Part shown: positions 15,796-25,004 of the stretch, in pieces
How the letters are laid out: every line of letters begins with the position of its first letter
How positions within the stretch are numbered: position 1 is the stretch's first letter
Source of the DNA: Pseudomonas sp. v388
GTDB lineage: Bacteria; Pseudomonadota; Gammaproteobacteria; Pseudomonadales; Pseudomonadaceae
Assembly: GCF_003935425.1 (NCBI RefSeq)
Contig: NZ_RHQN01000006.1
Coordinates: forward strand, 1-64,000
Direction: 5' to 3'
Length of the DNA: 64,000 nucleotides
Position numbers and translations under genes: made by a program
Notes under the pieces: generated by a model
The model's input: only the letters and a program-made list of their open reading frames with translations
Told to the model about the DNA's origin: nothing
The model's database searches: none

Positions 15796-17847
15796 TTGAA
15801 GCTGGAGCTCAAGAACAGTCTGTCCATGAAGTTGCTGCGGGTAGTGCTGCTGTCGGCATTCCTGGTGGGCGTCGTGCTCAGCTGCGCGCAGATCGTCTTC
15901 GATGGCTACAAGACACGCCAGGCGGTCGCCGGCGACGCCGAGCGCATCCTCGACATGTTCCGCGACCCTTCCACCCAGGCCGTCTACAGCCTGGATCGCG
16001 AAATGGGCATGCAGGTCATCGAAGGTTTGTTTCAGGACAAGGCCGTGCGCATGGCGTCCATCGGTCACCCGAACGAAACCCTGCTGGCGGAAAAGGAACG
16101 ACCGCTTACCGAGACGTCCTCGCGCTGGTTGACGGACCTCATTCTTGGTCAGGAGCGCAGCTTCACCACTCAACTGGTCGGGCGCACCCCCTTCAACGAA
16201 TACTACGGCGACCTGCGCATCACCCTGGACACAGCCTCCTACGGTCAGGGTTTCCTGATCAATGCAGTGATCATTTTCATCTCCGGCGTGTTGCGCGCCC
16301 TGGTCATGGGCCTGGTGCTGTATCTGATCTATCACTGGCTGCTGACCAAGCCGCTGTCGAAAATCATCGAACACCTGACCAACATCAACCCTGACCGGCC
16401 CAGCGAACACCTCATGCCGCTGCTCAAGGGGCATGAAAAGAACGAACTGGGTATCTGGGTCAATACCGCCAACCAGTTGCTGGCTTCCATCGAGCGCAAC
16501 GCGAACCTGCGCCACGAAGCCGAAAACAGCCTGGAGCGCCTGGCGCATTGTGACTTCCTTACCGGCCTGCCCAATCGGCTGCGTCTGCAGACCGAACTGG
16601 ACAACATCCTGCAGGACGCTGGCCGGGCGCAACGGCGGGTCGCCGTGCTGTGCCTGGGGCTGGACGATTTCAAGGGCATCAACGAGCAATTCAGTTATCA
16701 GTCCGGCGACCGGCTGCTGCTGGCCCTGGCCGAACGGCTGCGCGCGCACAGCGGGCGACTCGGTGCACTGGCACGACTGGGCGGCGACCAGTTCGCGCTG
16801 GTCCAGCCCGGCATCGAGCAACCCTATGAAGCGGCGGAACTGGCGCAGAAGATCCTCGATGAACTGGAGGCGCCCTTCGTGCTGGGTGAGGAGCGAATCC
16901 ACCTGCGCGCCACCATCGGCATCACACTGTTCCCGGAAGACGGCGACAGCACCGAGAAGTTGCTGCAGAAAGCCGAACAGACCATGACTCTGGCCAAGAG
17001 CCGGTCGCGAAATCGTTACCAGTTCTATATCGCCAGCGTCGACAGTGAGATGCGCAGGCGTCGGGAGCTGGAGAAAGACCTTCGCGAGGCGTTGCCTCGT
17101 AATCAGCTGCACCTGGTGTACCAGCCGCAGATCAGCTATCGCGACCATCGCGTGGTGGGCGTTGAGGCACTGATTCGCTGGCAACACCCTGAACACGGCT
17201 TCGTCCCGCCGGATACGTTCATTCCTCTGGCGGAACAGAACGGCAGCATCATCGCCATCGGCGAATGGGTGCTCGACCAGGCGTGTCGGCAACTGCGCGA
17301 ATGGCACGATCAGGGCTTCACCGAGCTGCGCATGGCGGTGAACCTGTCCACCGTGCAACTGCACCACTCGGAATTGCCGCGGGTGGTCAACAACCTGTTG
17401 CAGATCTACCGCCTGCCGCCGCGCAGCCTGGAGCTGGAAGTCACCGAAACCGGCCTGATGGAAGACATCACCACTGCTGCCCAGCATTTGCTGAGCCTGC
17501 GGCGCTCCGGTGCACTGATCGCCATCGATGATTTCGGCACCGGCTACTCATCGTTGAGCTACCTCAAAAGCCTGCCGCTGGACAAGATCAAGATCGACAA
17601 GAGCTTCGTGCAGGATCTGATCGAAGATCAGGATGATGCGACCATCGTGCGCGCCATCATTCAGCTGGGCAAAAGCCTCGGCATGCAGGTGATCGCCGAG
17701 GGCGTGGAAACCCTGGCTCAGGAAGCGTATGTCATCGGCGAGGGTTGTCACGAAGGTCAGGGCTACCTCTACAGTAAGCCGCTGCCCTCCCGCGAACTGC
17801 TGGCCTATCTGAAGCAGAACCAGCACAGCGACACCGCCGTTTCCTGA
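15796..17847 (+). CDS. bifA: Membrane c-di-GMP phosphodiesterase BifA (degenerate GGDEF, EAL)
   Basis: A 683-residue protein. Two N-terminal membrane helices (LLRVVLLSAFLVGVVLSCAQ and a second near residue 155-180, FLINAVIIFISGVLRALVMG) flank a periplasmic sensor. A degenerate GGDEF domain (LARLGGDQFALV, GGDQF) and an intact EAL domain (VGVEALIRWQHP, LEVTETGLME, IDDFGTGYSSLSYL, KIDKSFVQDL) follow. BifA degrades c-di-GMP and opposes biofilm formation in favour of swarming. Translation appears to start at TTG 15796, eight bases after AAGGA. The neighbouring sodB matches the P. aeruginosa arrangement. Confidence 0.9.
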   Translation: MKLELKNSLSMKLLRVVLLSAFLVGVVLSCAQIVFDGYKTRQAVAGDAERILDMFRDPSTQAVYSLDREMGMQVIEGLFQDKAVRMASIGHPNETLLAEKERPLTETSSRWLTDLILGQERSFTTQLVGRTPFNEYYGDLRITLDTASYGQGFLINAVIIFISGVLRALVMGLVLYLIYHWLLTKPLSKIIEHLTNINPDRPSEHLMPLLKGHEKNELGIWVNTANQLLASIERNANLRHEAENSLERLAHCDFLTGLPNRLRLQTELDNILQDAGRAQRRVAVLCLGLDDFKGINEQFSYQSGDRLLLALAERLRAHSGRLGALARLGGDQFALVQPGIEQPYEAAELAQKILDELEAPFVLGEERIHLRATIGITLFPEDGDSTEKLLQKAEQTMTLAKSRSRNRYQFYIASVDSEMRRRRELEKDLREALPRNQLHLVYQPQISYRDHRVVGVEALIRWQHPEHGFVPPDTFIPLAEQNGSIIAIGEWVLDQACRQLREWHDQGFTELRMAVNLSTVQLHHSELPRVVNNLLQIYRLPPRSLELEVTETGLMEDITTAAQHLLSLRRSGALIAIDDFGTGYSSLSYLKSLPLDKIKIDKSFVQDLIEDQDDATIVRAIIQLGKSLGMQVIAEGVETLAQEAYVIGEGCHEGQGYLYSKPLPSRELLAYLKQNQHSDTAVS

Positions 17848-17947
17848 CGGCAGCTCCCCTTTCGACACGCCCACAGCGGTCTGTAACCGACTGTTACAAG
17901 ACCGCCGCGTCCATACGCGACTTCACCGGCCTTACGCCTTTACACCG

Positions 17948-17966
17948 AATGCAAATCTTTCGCATT
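17948..17966 (+). promoter_or_regulatory. Probable Fur box upstream of the imelysin lipoprotein gene
   Basis: AATGCAAATCTTTCGCATT is a 19-base imperfect palindrome with perfect five-base arms (AATGC/GCATT), very close to Pseudomonas Fur boxes. It lies 60 bases before the gene and suggests repression by iron. Confidence 0.65.
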
Positions 17967-18025
17967 ATGTCGCAGCTTTTTTGGGCGCGTGTCGCCTCCT
18001 CCTTTTTTAGACGCAGGATTTCGTC

Positions 18026-19372
18026 ATGATTCGTATGCCTCTGGCAACCGCAAGTCTGCTGGCCATCGCTATCTCTCTCGCCGGTTGTGGCGAGGAAAAG
18101 GACAAAGCTGCAGCCCCCGCGCCTGCACCTGCCGCTGCCCCGGCGGTACCTGCCGCGCCAACCGCCGCCGCTGCACCTCAAGCCAACGACGCGGATGCCA
18201 AGGCTGTGGTCGCCAACTACGCCACCCTCGTGGCAGCGGTCTTCGAAGATGCCGAAAACGGCGCCAGGCAACTGAGCACCGCAATCGACGCCTTCCTCGC
18301 CAAGCCGAACGATGAAACCCTCAAGGCCGCCCGCGAAGCCTGGCTGGCGGCACGGGTTCCGTACATGCAAAGCGAAGTATTCCGCTTCGGCAATACCAAT
18401 ATCGATGACTGGGAAGGCCAGGTTAACGCCTGGCCTCTGGACGAAGGCCTGATCGATTACGTCGCCAAGGATTACCAGCACGCCCTGGGCAACCCGGGCG
18501 CCACCGCCAACATCATTGCCAATACCGAAATCCAGGTCGGCGAAGACAAGGTCGACATCAAGGAAATCACGCCTCAAGCCCTTGCCGCGCTGAATGAACT
18601 GGGCGGTTCGGAGGCGAACGTCGCTACTGGCTACCACGCCATCGAATTCCTGCTGTGGGGCCAGGACCTCAACGGCAACAACGCCGGTGCCGGTGCACGC
18701 CCGGCCAGTGACTACCTCGAAGGCGCCGGCGCCACCGGCGGCCACAATGATCGCCGCCGCGCCTATCTCAAGGCCGTAACCGAACTGCTGGTCAGCGACC
18801 TGGAAGAAATGTCCGGCGACTGGAAAGCCGGCGTGGCCGACAACTATCGCGCCACCCTGGAAGCGGATTCAGGCGAAAACGGTCTGCGCAAGATGCTGTT
18901 CGGCATGGGCAGCCTGTCCTTGGGCGAACTGGCAGGCGAGCGCATGAAGGTCGCGCTGGAAGCCAACTCCAGCGAAGACGAGCACGACTGCTTCAGCGAC
19001 AACACTCATAACTCGCACTTCTACAACGGCAAAGGCATCCGCAACGTCTACCTGGGCGAATACACCCGCACCGACGGCAGCAAGATCAATGGCCCAAGCC
19101 TCTCTTCGCTGGTCGCCAAGGCCGACCCGGCTGCCGACGCCGCCCTGCGCGCCGATCTGGACAACACCCAGGCCAAACTGCAGGTTCTGGTAGACCGCGC
19201 TCAGAAAGGCGAACACTTCGACCAACTGATCGCCGCCGGCAACACCGCAGGCAACCAGGTGGTTCAAGACGCCATCGCCGCACTGGTCAAGCAGACCAGC
19301 GCCATCGAGCAGGCTGCCGGCAAGCTGGGCATCACCGACCTGAACCCGGACAACGCCGATCACGATTTCTGA
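18026..19372 (+). CDS. icmP: Imelysin-family iron-regulated lipoprotein (IcmP-like)
   Basis: A 448-residue imelysin (peptidase M75 family) protein. A lipoprotein signal with lipobox LAGC is followed by an Ala/Pro-rich linker (residues ~27-55) and the imelysin domain with GYHAIEFLLWGQD, the GxHxxE motif, near residue 200. Its best-known relative is the P. aeruginosa insulin-cleaving metalloproteinase. The family is now mostly regarded as periplasmic or surface iron-uptake proteins rather than proven peptidases. A Fur-box-like palindrome lies upstream and a terminator downstream. Confidence 0.88.
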   Translation: MIRMPLATASLLAIAISLAGCGEEKDKAAAPAPAPAAAPAVPAAPTAAAAPQANDADAKAVVANYATLVAAVFEDAENGARQLSTAIDAFLAKPNDETLKAAREAWLAARVPYMQSEVFRFGNTNIDDWEGQVNAWPLDEGLIDYVAKDYQHALGNPGATANIIANTEIQVGEDKVDIKEITPQALAALNELGGSEANVATGYHAIEFLLWGQDLNGNNAGAGARPASDYLEGAGATGGHNDRRRAYLKAVTELLVSDLEEMSGDWKAGVADNYRATLEADSGENGLRKMLFGMGSLSLGELAGERMKVALEANSSEDEHDCFSDNTHNSHFYNGKGIRNVYLGEYTRTDGSKINGPSLSSLVAKADPAADAALRADLDNTQAKLQVLVDRAQKGEHFDQLIAAGNTAGNQVVQDAIAALVKQTSAIEQAAGKLGITDLNPDNADHDF

Positions 19373-19396
19373 TCAACGCGGTTGGGTGCTGAATGA

Positions 19397-19430
19397 AATG
19401 CCGGTCGGTGCGAACTGACCGGCATTTTTT
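19397..19430 (+). terminator. Rho-independent terminator of the imelysin gene
   Basis: AATGCCGGTC and GACCGGCATT pair around ten bases and are followed by T's, 25 bases after the stop. It insulates the iron gene from the T6SS cassette that follows. Confidence 0.88.
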
Positions 19431-19560
19431 ATGGCTGGAACTTACGAAGGAGTGATCTTTCAGCGCGCCACGTAGGGCTTTTCTGAAACCCCCTATCACG
19501 TATTGATCGCTCATCGTGCGACCTTGAGTATCTGCGCCTTGTCCTCCTGACGGCGCATCC

Positions 19561-20445
19561 ATGACCAAGCTTGCCAACGGCCCCGATAACCTACCGTGGT
19601 CGAAAAACGCCTACCTGCTGTTCAACGGCGTCACCCTTGCCCACCCAATGAGACGGATACTGAGCTGGAATCCCAGCCCGGTATACAAGCCGCTGTTTTT
19701 ACAGACACGATTCAGCGGGCTTCTGGAGAAGTCCCCGGTGCTGGTCCAGATCAAGGGGCGGCGCGACCCGGTCTACACACCTTTTCTGGAAAATGCTCAC
19801 CTTGAATGGGGGTTGCTGCTTTTCAGCGAGGCCGATCACCCTACCGTCCTCGCGCATCTGCGCTGGCTGGTGACGGTGGACCAACCCGTCGGCAAAGCGG
19901 TACTTCTTAACCTCTCCGATCCTGCAACTGCCAATGCGCTGTTCGGGCTATATCCGGCGCACACCGATAACCGCCTGTTCGGCCCGATCGATGAGATCTA
20001 CGCCGCAGAAGTCGTGACTGAGACCTGGATACGCCACGTTCGGCAAGGCGCAGTCATTGCTCACGATCCAAAGGTTCTGTACCGCCTCACTGAAACGCAG
20101 ATCGAGGCGCTGGATGAAGTCTCATTTCGGCTGAATGTGATCGATCTCGACAAACACATGGCCCGGTTCTTTCCCGACTATCTGCCGTGCGCAAGTCCAA
20201 AGGAGCGCTTTGAACGGCTTTACGAGTTGGCGCGCCATGCTTACGAAGCGGGTTTCCGAACCAAGGCTGACATCTTCCATTACGCCAATACCAGCCACTT
20301 CCTTTCCACCCAGCCACCCGGCGCCCATCCCGAGATAGTTGAAGTCATCCGGAACAAGTCAGGCCTGACGCCCTCGCAACGCATCAAGCAGGCTAACTGG
20401 CTGGTGGTGGAGCGAGACCGCGCGCAAAACGGAGCCCAGTCATGA
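19561..20445 (+). CDS. DUF4123 protein, type VI effector chaperone/adaptor
   Basis: A 294-residue protein. The N-terminal half matches the DUF4123 (Tap/TEC) fold, with NAYLLFNGVTLAHPMRRI and a conserved HLEWGLLLFSE in the middle. The C-terminal part (SPKERFERLYELARHAYEAG) carries the helical region seen in adaptors. Members load a specific effector onto VgrG or PAAR tips. Its TGA overlaps the ATG of the following effector gene (20442-20445), as expected for a dedicated chaperone. No vgrG or PAAR gene is in the window. Confidence 0.8.
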   Translation: MTKLANGPDNLPWSKNAYLLFNGVTLAHPMRRILSWNPSPVYKPLFLQTRFSGLLEKSPVLVQIKGRRDPVYTPFLENAHLEWGLLLFSEADHPTVLAHLRWLVTVDQPVGKAVLLNLSDPATANALFGLYPAHTDNRLFGPIDEIYAAEVVTETWIRHVRQGAVIAHDPKVLYRLTETQIEALDEVSFRLNVIDLDKHMARFFPDYLPCASPKERFERLYELARHAYEAGFRTKADIFHYANTSHFLSTQPPGAHPEIVEVIRNKSGLTPSQRIKQANWLVVERDRAQNGAQS

Positions 20446-23400
20446 GTCGCAAGACGTTATCGCCCATCGAGAAAGCCCACTGGGAAGCCACAGCCCAAGG
20501 CCACGACGATGCACAGGACAGCCTGTCGACCTGTCCGTTGATGGGCGACAAGGTTCAGCTGCTGCCGCTTCGTTACGGCCGCGTCGAGCGTTTGAGCAGC
20601 CCGACCGACTCTGAGATTTACGAACAGCTGCAACGGCCGATCGGCCTGCGTTTGCTGCGCGACGGCTATCTGTATGTCATCGACGAAACCTCCGGCTATT
20701 TGCATGAATACCGGATTCAGAACGGCGTGCCGGTCAAGCTGCTGTGGCAGGACCGGGAGGTCAATCAAGACGTACGGCAAACTTCCACAGGCGAAACGGC
20801 ACTGATATTTCCTCGGGAAAGCGTGCTGTACATAGCGTATGCAGAGCTGCAATGGACCGCCGCAAAATGCTCCCACGTGTTGGGCAGTGCCGCCGACCGG
20901 GCCCACTTCATGCAACATGTAAGCCTCGCCGAACCGCACTGTCAGACCGGCGGCGTGCATCTGCGGGTTGAAAAGCAAGTGCTGGAACAACTGGCCGAGC
21001 TGGCAGAGCAACCGGCGGCCACGTGCCCTTCGCCCGATATTCCCGAGGAAGAACAGCAGGACTACATCTGGGAGGACCAGCCGCTGTTCCGCGAGGCGCA
21101 TATTGGAGAGTTGAAGAACGCGATCAACCCCTTCTACGAGAAAAACCATCTCTACCTGGTCGTACAAGACAGTATCGGCATCTTGCGGGACCTGGCTGAA
21201 GAGCAGGATCGGGTTGTGACCTGGATCGAGCAATGGCGCAATCGCACCGACAACGACCTTCGCTACCCCATTGCCAGCTACATCGATACCTTGATCAAGG
21301 TGGGTGACCATACTACGAGACAGCAAAACGGGGAGTCGAAGCTGGTCGAAAAAACCACGCCTGAGCAGCGCACCTGGATTTACGATTATGTCGACGCGCG
21401 TAATACGTGGCGACTCCATCGCAACCAAGGCCCAGTGCCGGTCATTCCGGTTCCCGGCCAGCCTCAACCGCTCCCCAGCGACAGCTATGAAGAAAGCCCG
21501 GCAACCAAGGGTGCCAGACAGGAAATGGAGCGCCGCAAAGCCCAGATGATCGAAGCGCTGGGCAAACCGCTGCACGACGAATTGGAAGATGACATCGAAG
21601 CGCTGGAGAAGCGCAGCACCGGCGCTCTGGAAGGCGTGGGGCTGGGGTCTCGCGGTATCCACGACTTGGTCCGCGTGGAAGAAATGCAGCGTTATCTGAG
21701 CCGGGAACGTTTACATCTCAAACGCTGGACCGCGCGTCTGGATGCGATTACCGAAGATCGCATCAGCCTGTTCGAGCAAGGGGAGTTTCATCGTAGTGCC
21801 TGGTATTTCGACCCGGAACATCCGGACCAGCTAAAGAATGCGCTGGCGATGGAATTCAACTGCACCCGTGACATCGCTCGCACCGAAGCCTGCATGGAGC
21901 GACTAGGCAGGTATTTCCACAATAACCCGCACTTCATCCTGCCGGTGTTCTATGGCCGCCTGAACCTGAGTTTCCTACAGAGCAAGAGCGGCGACCTCAT
22001 CAAGTGGCTCGATGACTTCACGAACTTCCCAAAAGCCTTGGCCGAGACACAACAACGCATCAACGAAGTCATTCACATTATGGGCAACCACTGGACCAAC
22101 GGCCTCAACCTGACGCCTGAAGCCCAAGCTGCGCATCAGGCGGTGAATGCGACTTACATTCCGTCAGTCGCTTTGGATATGGACAACTGGCTCGCGAAAA
22201 TGCAGCAGTTGCTCAATACGCCGCAGCTGCGACGGCACCTTGATACGTTCAGCACCTTCACCAACCGCGCTCAACGACTCGGCATGCTGTCCGCACTGCA
22301 GGTGGAAGGCGCGACCCTGAGCATCGCCAATCAGACTGACGTGGAGAACTTCAAAACCCTACTGGCGCGCTTCAATCAATTGCTCGGCAAGGAAGACCAG
22401 TTGATTCGCGATCGTGACCAACTGACCAAACAGCTCAGAAGACATGGGCACAGCCCGCAGCAGCGTCAGGATCTGATGTACGAGAAGCAGGCCATCAATC
22501 AGATGCTACTAAACGCGCGCAATGACCGTGCGGCGCTGAGGCGACAACTGGAAGCGGGAATCACGCCCACCAGTAACAGTCCTGCGGGGTTTATCGGGGT
22601 AAGACTAAATCTGACTCCGCCACAGCAGGCGGCTTTTGATGATGAAATTCGGCGGTTCAAGGCGGGGTTATCGAAGGGGTATGACACGGCGGGAAGCCGG
22701 ATGGCGGGGTTTAAAGCAGGGTTGATGCCGTTGCTTGTTACCGGATTAATGGCCGGAAATCTAATTGATGCCCGGGCGGCTTGGCAACAGTCTGATCGGA
22801 GCGTCAAAGAGCGGGTCGTGATCTTCGGCGCGATTGCATCCGTGACTTCCGCTTTGTTATCTGTATGTCAGTCAGTAGCCATAAGCATTACTAACGAAGC
22901 GCTCCAGGCCACAATTGCTAGCACAAGCGGGAAGTCAGGCAGATTATTCCAACTCCGTATCGGGCAAATAGGGTTAGCGCTAGGGGGGTTCGTGTCAGCG
23001 CTATCACTAGTCGGCGCAGCAGGAACATCCGTGGCCAATTGGAGCAAATGGCAGGAAGCATTTATCAGTGGGACTTCCGGTGAAAAAGCCGGTGCGTTTA
23101 TGGGACTTACCGGTGACACAGGAACACTTACCATCGCGACAGTCCAAGCCTTCAAAGCGGGAAGTGAGGTGATAGGGCTCATCCGAGAGATTAGGGGTGC
23201 ATCAGACTGGATGAAAGCTCGTGTCGCCAGTTACGCCTGGACAACCCGCGGGGCGCGATTTCTGGCTTTTTCAGCTCGCCTTACACCAATAAGCCTTGCC
23301 TTCACCGCATTACAGTTGGGCGGCGAGGCGCTCTACAACTATTCATCTCTCGATGACCAACAACGTTGGTTGCTCTGTTGTGTCTGGGGCTTGGAAGCTC

Positions 23401-23897
23401 AGGGATGGGATTGGAGCACTCACGCCCAAAGGCTCGCTGAGGCCACACTAGTGCCGACTGTTGTGGATAGGGGAACCCATCGACAAACCGTTTTAAGTGA
23501 ACCCGTTCGTAGTCTCCATCTCGTGCTCCCGGGCATAACGGCAGCGATGCTCGAGGAAAATTCTTTACTATGGGCCGCTATCTGGCATAACGCAGATGTC
23601 AAAAAAGACGTCACTGAAGCTCTGAGCGGTTTGATCTCGATAGCTGCCACAGCTCCGCTGACGATTGAGCTGAAGATCGCTCCGGATTGGCAAGGCCATC
23701 ACAACATTCTTCATTTAAGACTGGCTGCGAAACCTTCAATAGCTCACCAACATTTGAAGGCGGACCAAGGCCATCTCTATTATCGGATATCTTTGGCGCA
23801 AGACCTCATCAGCAACCCCATACGTCCGTCGTTTCCGCTTCCTGAAAGCTTGAACTCTATTCCACTATTGCCCATTACGAAGGATAGCTTTCAATGA
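20442..23897 (+). CDS. VasX-like type VI secretion effector with C-terminal membrane segments
   Basis: An 1151-residue protein. The N-terminal region (about 1-200) resembles VasX/BTH_I2691-type T6SS effectors and includes LRLLRDGYLYVIDE (~69-82), a MIX-like hRxGhhYhh motif. A long helical middle follows (residues ~250-740). Hydrophobic segments lie near residues 755, 800, 850 and 945 (such as LGGFVSALSLVGAAG), consistent with pore formation in the target inner membrane. It sits between its chaperone and two putative immunity genes with ATGA overlaps on both sides. Base composition becomes AT-richer after about 22.8 kb, which suggests that the toxic end was acquired or swapped. Confidence 0.78.
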   Translation: MSRKTLSPIEKAHWEATAQGHDDAQDSLSTCPLMGDKVQLLPLRYGRVERLSSPTDSEIYEQLQRPIGLRLLRDGYLYVIDETSGYLHEYRIQNGVPVKLLWQDREVNQDVRQTSTGETALIFPRESVLYIAYAELQWTAAKCSHVLGSAADRAHFMQHVSLAEPHCQTGGVHLRVEKQVLEQLAELAEQPAATCPSPDIPEEEQQDYIWEDQPLFREAHIGELKNAINPFYEKNHLYLVVQDSIGILRDLAEEQDRVVTWIEQWRNRTDNDLRYPIASYIDTLIKVGDHTTRQQNGESKLVEKTTPEQRTWIYDYVDARNTWRLHRNQGPVPVIPVPGQPQPLPSDSYEESPATKGARQEMERRKAQMIEALGKPLHDELEDDIEALEKRSTGALEGVGLGSRGIHDLVRVEEMQRYLSRERLHLKRWTARLDAITEDRISLFEQGEFHRSAWYFDPEHPDQLKNALAMEFNCTRDIARTEACMERLGRYFHNNPHFILPVFYGRLNLSFLQSKSGDLIKWLDDFTNFPKALAETQQRINEVIHIMGNHWTNGLNLTPEAQAAHQAVNATYIPSVALDMDNWLAKMQQLLNTPQLRRHLDTFSTFTNRAQRLGMLSALQVEGATLSIANQTDVENFKTLLARFNQLLGKEDQLIRDRDQLTKQLRRHGHSPQQRQDLMYEKQAINQMLLNARNDRAALRRQLEAGITPTSNSPAGFIGVRLNLTPPQQAAFDDEIRRFKAGLSKGYDTAGSRMAGFKAGLMPLLVTGLMAGNLIDARAAWQQSDRSVKERVVIFGAIASVTSALLSVCQSVAISITNEALQATIASTSGKSGRLFQLRIGQIGLALGGFVSALSLVGAAGTSVANWSKWQEAFISGTSGEKAGAFMGLTGDTGTLTIATVQAFKAGSEVIGLIREIRGASDWMKARVASYAWTTRGARFLAFSARLTPISLAFTALQLGGEALYNYSSLDDQQRWLLCCVWGLEAQGWDWSTHAQRLAEATLVPTVVDRGTHRQTVLSEPVRSLHLVLPGITAAMLEENSLLWAAIWHNADVKKDVTEALSGLISIAATAPLTIELKIAPDWQGHHNILHLRLAAKPSIAHQHLKADQGHLYYRISLAQDLISNPIRPSFPLPESLNSIPLLPITKDSFQ

Positions 23898-24940
23898 GCT
23901 CATGCAACCTGAATTGGCCTCCCCGCGCTGGTGACCTTGAATCCAAGCCCGACATGGTGACGTTCTATCTAGCCCCCAGACCTATACCAACGGGCGTCGC
24001 GGCCTTCAGCAGCAACCGCCTTGATTGTACGGCTAACGAAATTTATTGGGATTTCGTTCCAACGGTGTTCTCACTTGAGTTCGCAGCACGATGTTACATC
24101 GGCTGGCTCATGGGATTGATACTATTCAGTGCAATTGTTGGCATTGGAATAGGACTTGATGACTACTTCACAACCGGGAAACCTGTTTTCGAAACAGCGA
24201 TTCCATTCGTAGTTTCCAACTGGTTATTGTGGATTGTCGTAACTGTTCTTGGATCCTATTACACCTACTCGCTTCTGAAGGCTATTTATATTATTAGTAA
24301 ACTTGCTCCAGTTCGCTTCAACCGCCAACGCCGGGAAGTAGCTTACATGGTCAAACGCGGAGACACCCCACGAATTGTTCCTTGGGAAGATGTAATTGCT
24401 TGCGTCTCCACTAGCACGACCATCACCGAGTACGGCACTCAGAACAGCTTTGCTCTCAAAATAGGGCTACATGCAGGTTTAGAAGATCGACTGTTGTGGC
24501 TACAGGTGCCATCGCCCACCTTGGAATCTGCCGTCAGCGAGTGGGAAGCGATCCGCGTGTACATGGAAGAAGGCCCCACCGCCCTTCCCGTTCCCTTCAT
24601 GGCCGGCATGCCCGAAGAAGGCACGGTGGCTTACTTTCATGCGTGCCGTCGCAATTATCGCGAGCGGCACTCGTACATCCGTTACGTCTGCGGGTTTCTG
24701 CTGATTCAGTTCTGCAGCGGCTGGACGCTGCCCAATCACATTGCCGAATGGGTTGAGCGCTTGCCCAGGACCGGCTTTCCAAAGGCGGTTCGCGAATGGT
24801 CGAAACCACTACCGCCTGAACAGTGGGCAAAGCCAAGCGCCGAGTTACTTGAAGAAAGCAAGGTGGTAAGGCGTAGCTTCAGAAAGGGGGTCGACCTGTT
24901 CCAGTATTTCAAGGAAAGGAGAACTGAGCCACCTCGCTAA
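23894..24940 (+). CDS. Putative immunity protein to the VasX-like effector (DUF6708-like), copy 1
   Basis: A 348-residue membrane protein. Two membrane helices are visible (residues ~68-92 and ~112-138), followed by APVRFNRQRREVAYMVKRGD and a C-terminal motif WTLPNHIAEWVERLP with EWSKPLPPEQWAKPS. This layout matches DUF6708-type proteins found beside T6SS effectors. Its ATG overlaps the effector stop by four bases. Inference: it protects the producer by blocking the pore in the inner membrane. Copy 2 follows immediately. Confidence 0.65.
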   Translation: MSSCNLNWPPRAGDLESKPDMVTFYLAPRPIPTGVAAFSSNRLDCTANEIYWDFVPTVFSLEFAARCYIGWLMGLILFSAIVGIGIGLDDYFTTGKPVFETAIPFVVSNWLLWIVVTVLGSYYTYSLLKAIYIISKLAPVRFNRQRREVAYMVKRGDTPRIVPWEDVIACVSTSTTITEYGTQNSFALKIGLHAGLEDRLLWLQVPSPTLESAVSEWEAIRVYMEEGPTALPVPFMAGMPEEGTVAYFHACRRNYRERHSYIRYVCGFLLIQFCSGWTLPNHIAEWVERLPRTGFPKAVREWSKPLPPEQWAKPSAELLEESKVVRRSFRKGVDLFQYFKERRTEPPR

Positions 24941-25004
24941 TCCCCGTCCACTCACGAACCCAAATACTCAGTTAAAGACTCTTATCGTCAGGGAATAATC
25001 AAGC

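Noticed and set aside
15788-15799. Three-codon mini-ORF (ATG ACC ATT TGA) overlapping the bifA TTG start
   Set aside because: The AAGGA sequence touches its ATG directly (no spacing), while the spacing to the TTG is ideal, so translation of the mini-ORF is unlikely.
15781-17487. 568-residue open frame on the minus strand
   Set aside because: It lies entirely opposite bifA, which has clear domains; composition (Gln, His, Ala-rich) is that of an antisense shadow in GC-rich DNA.
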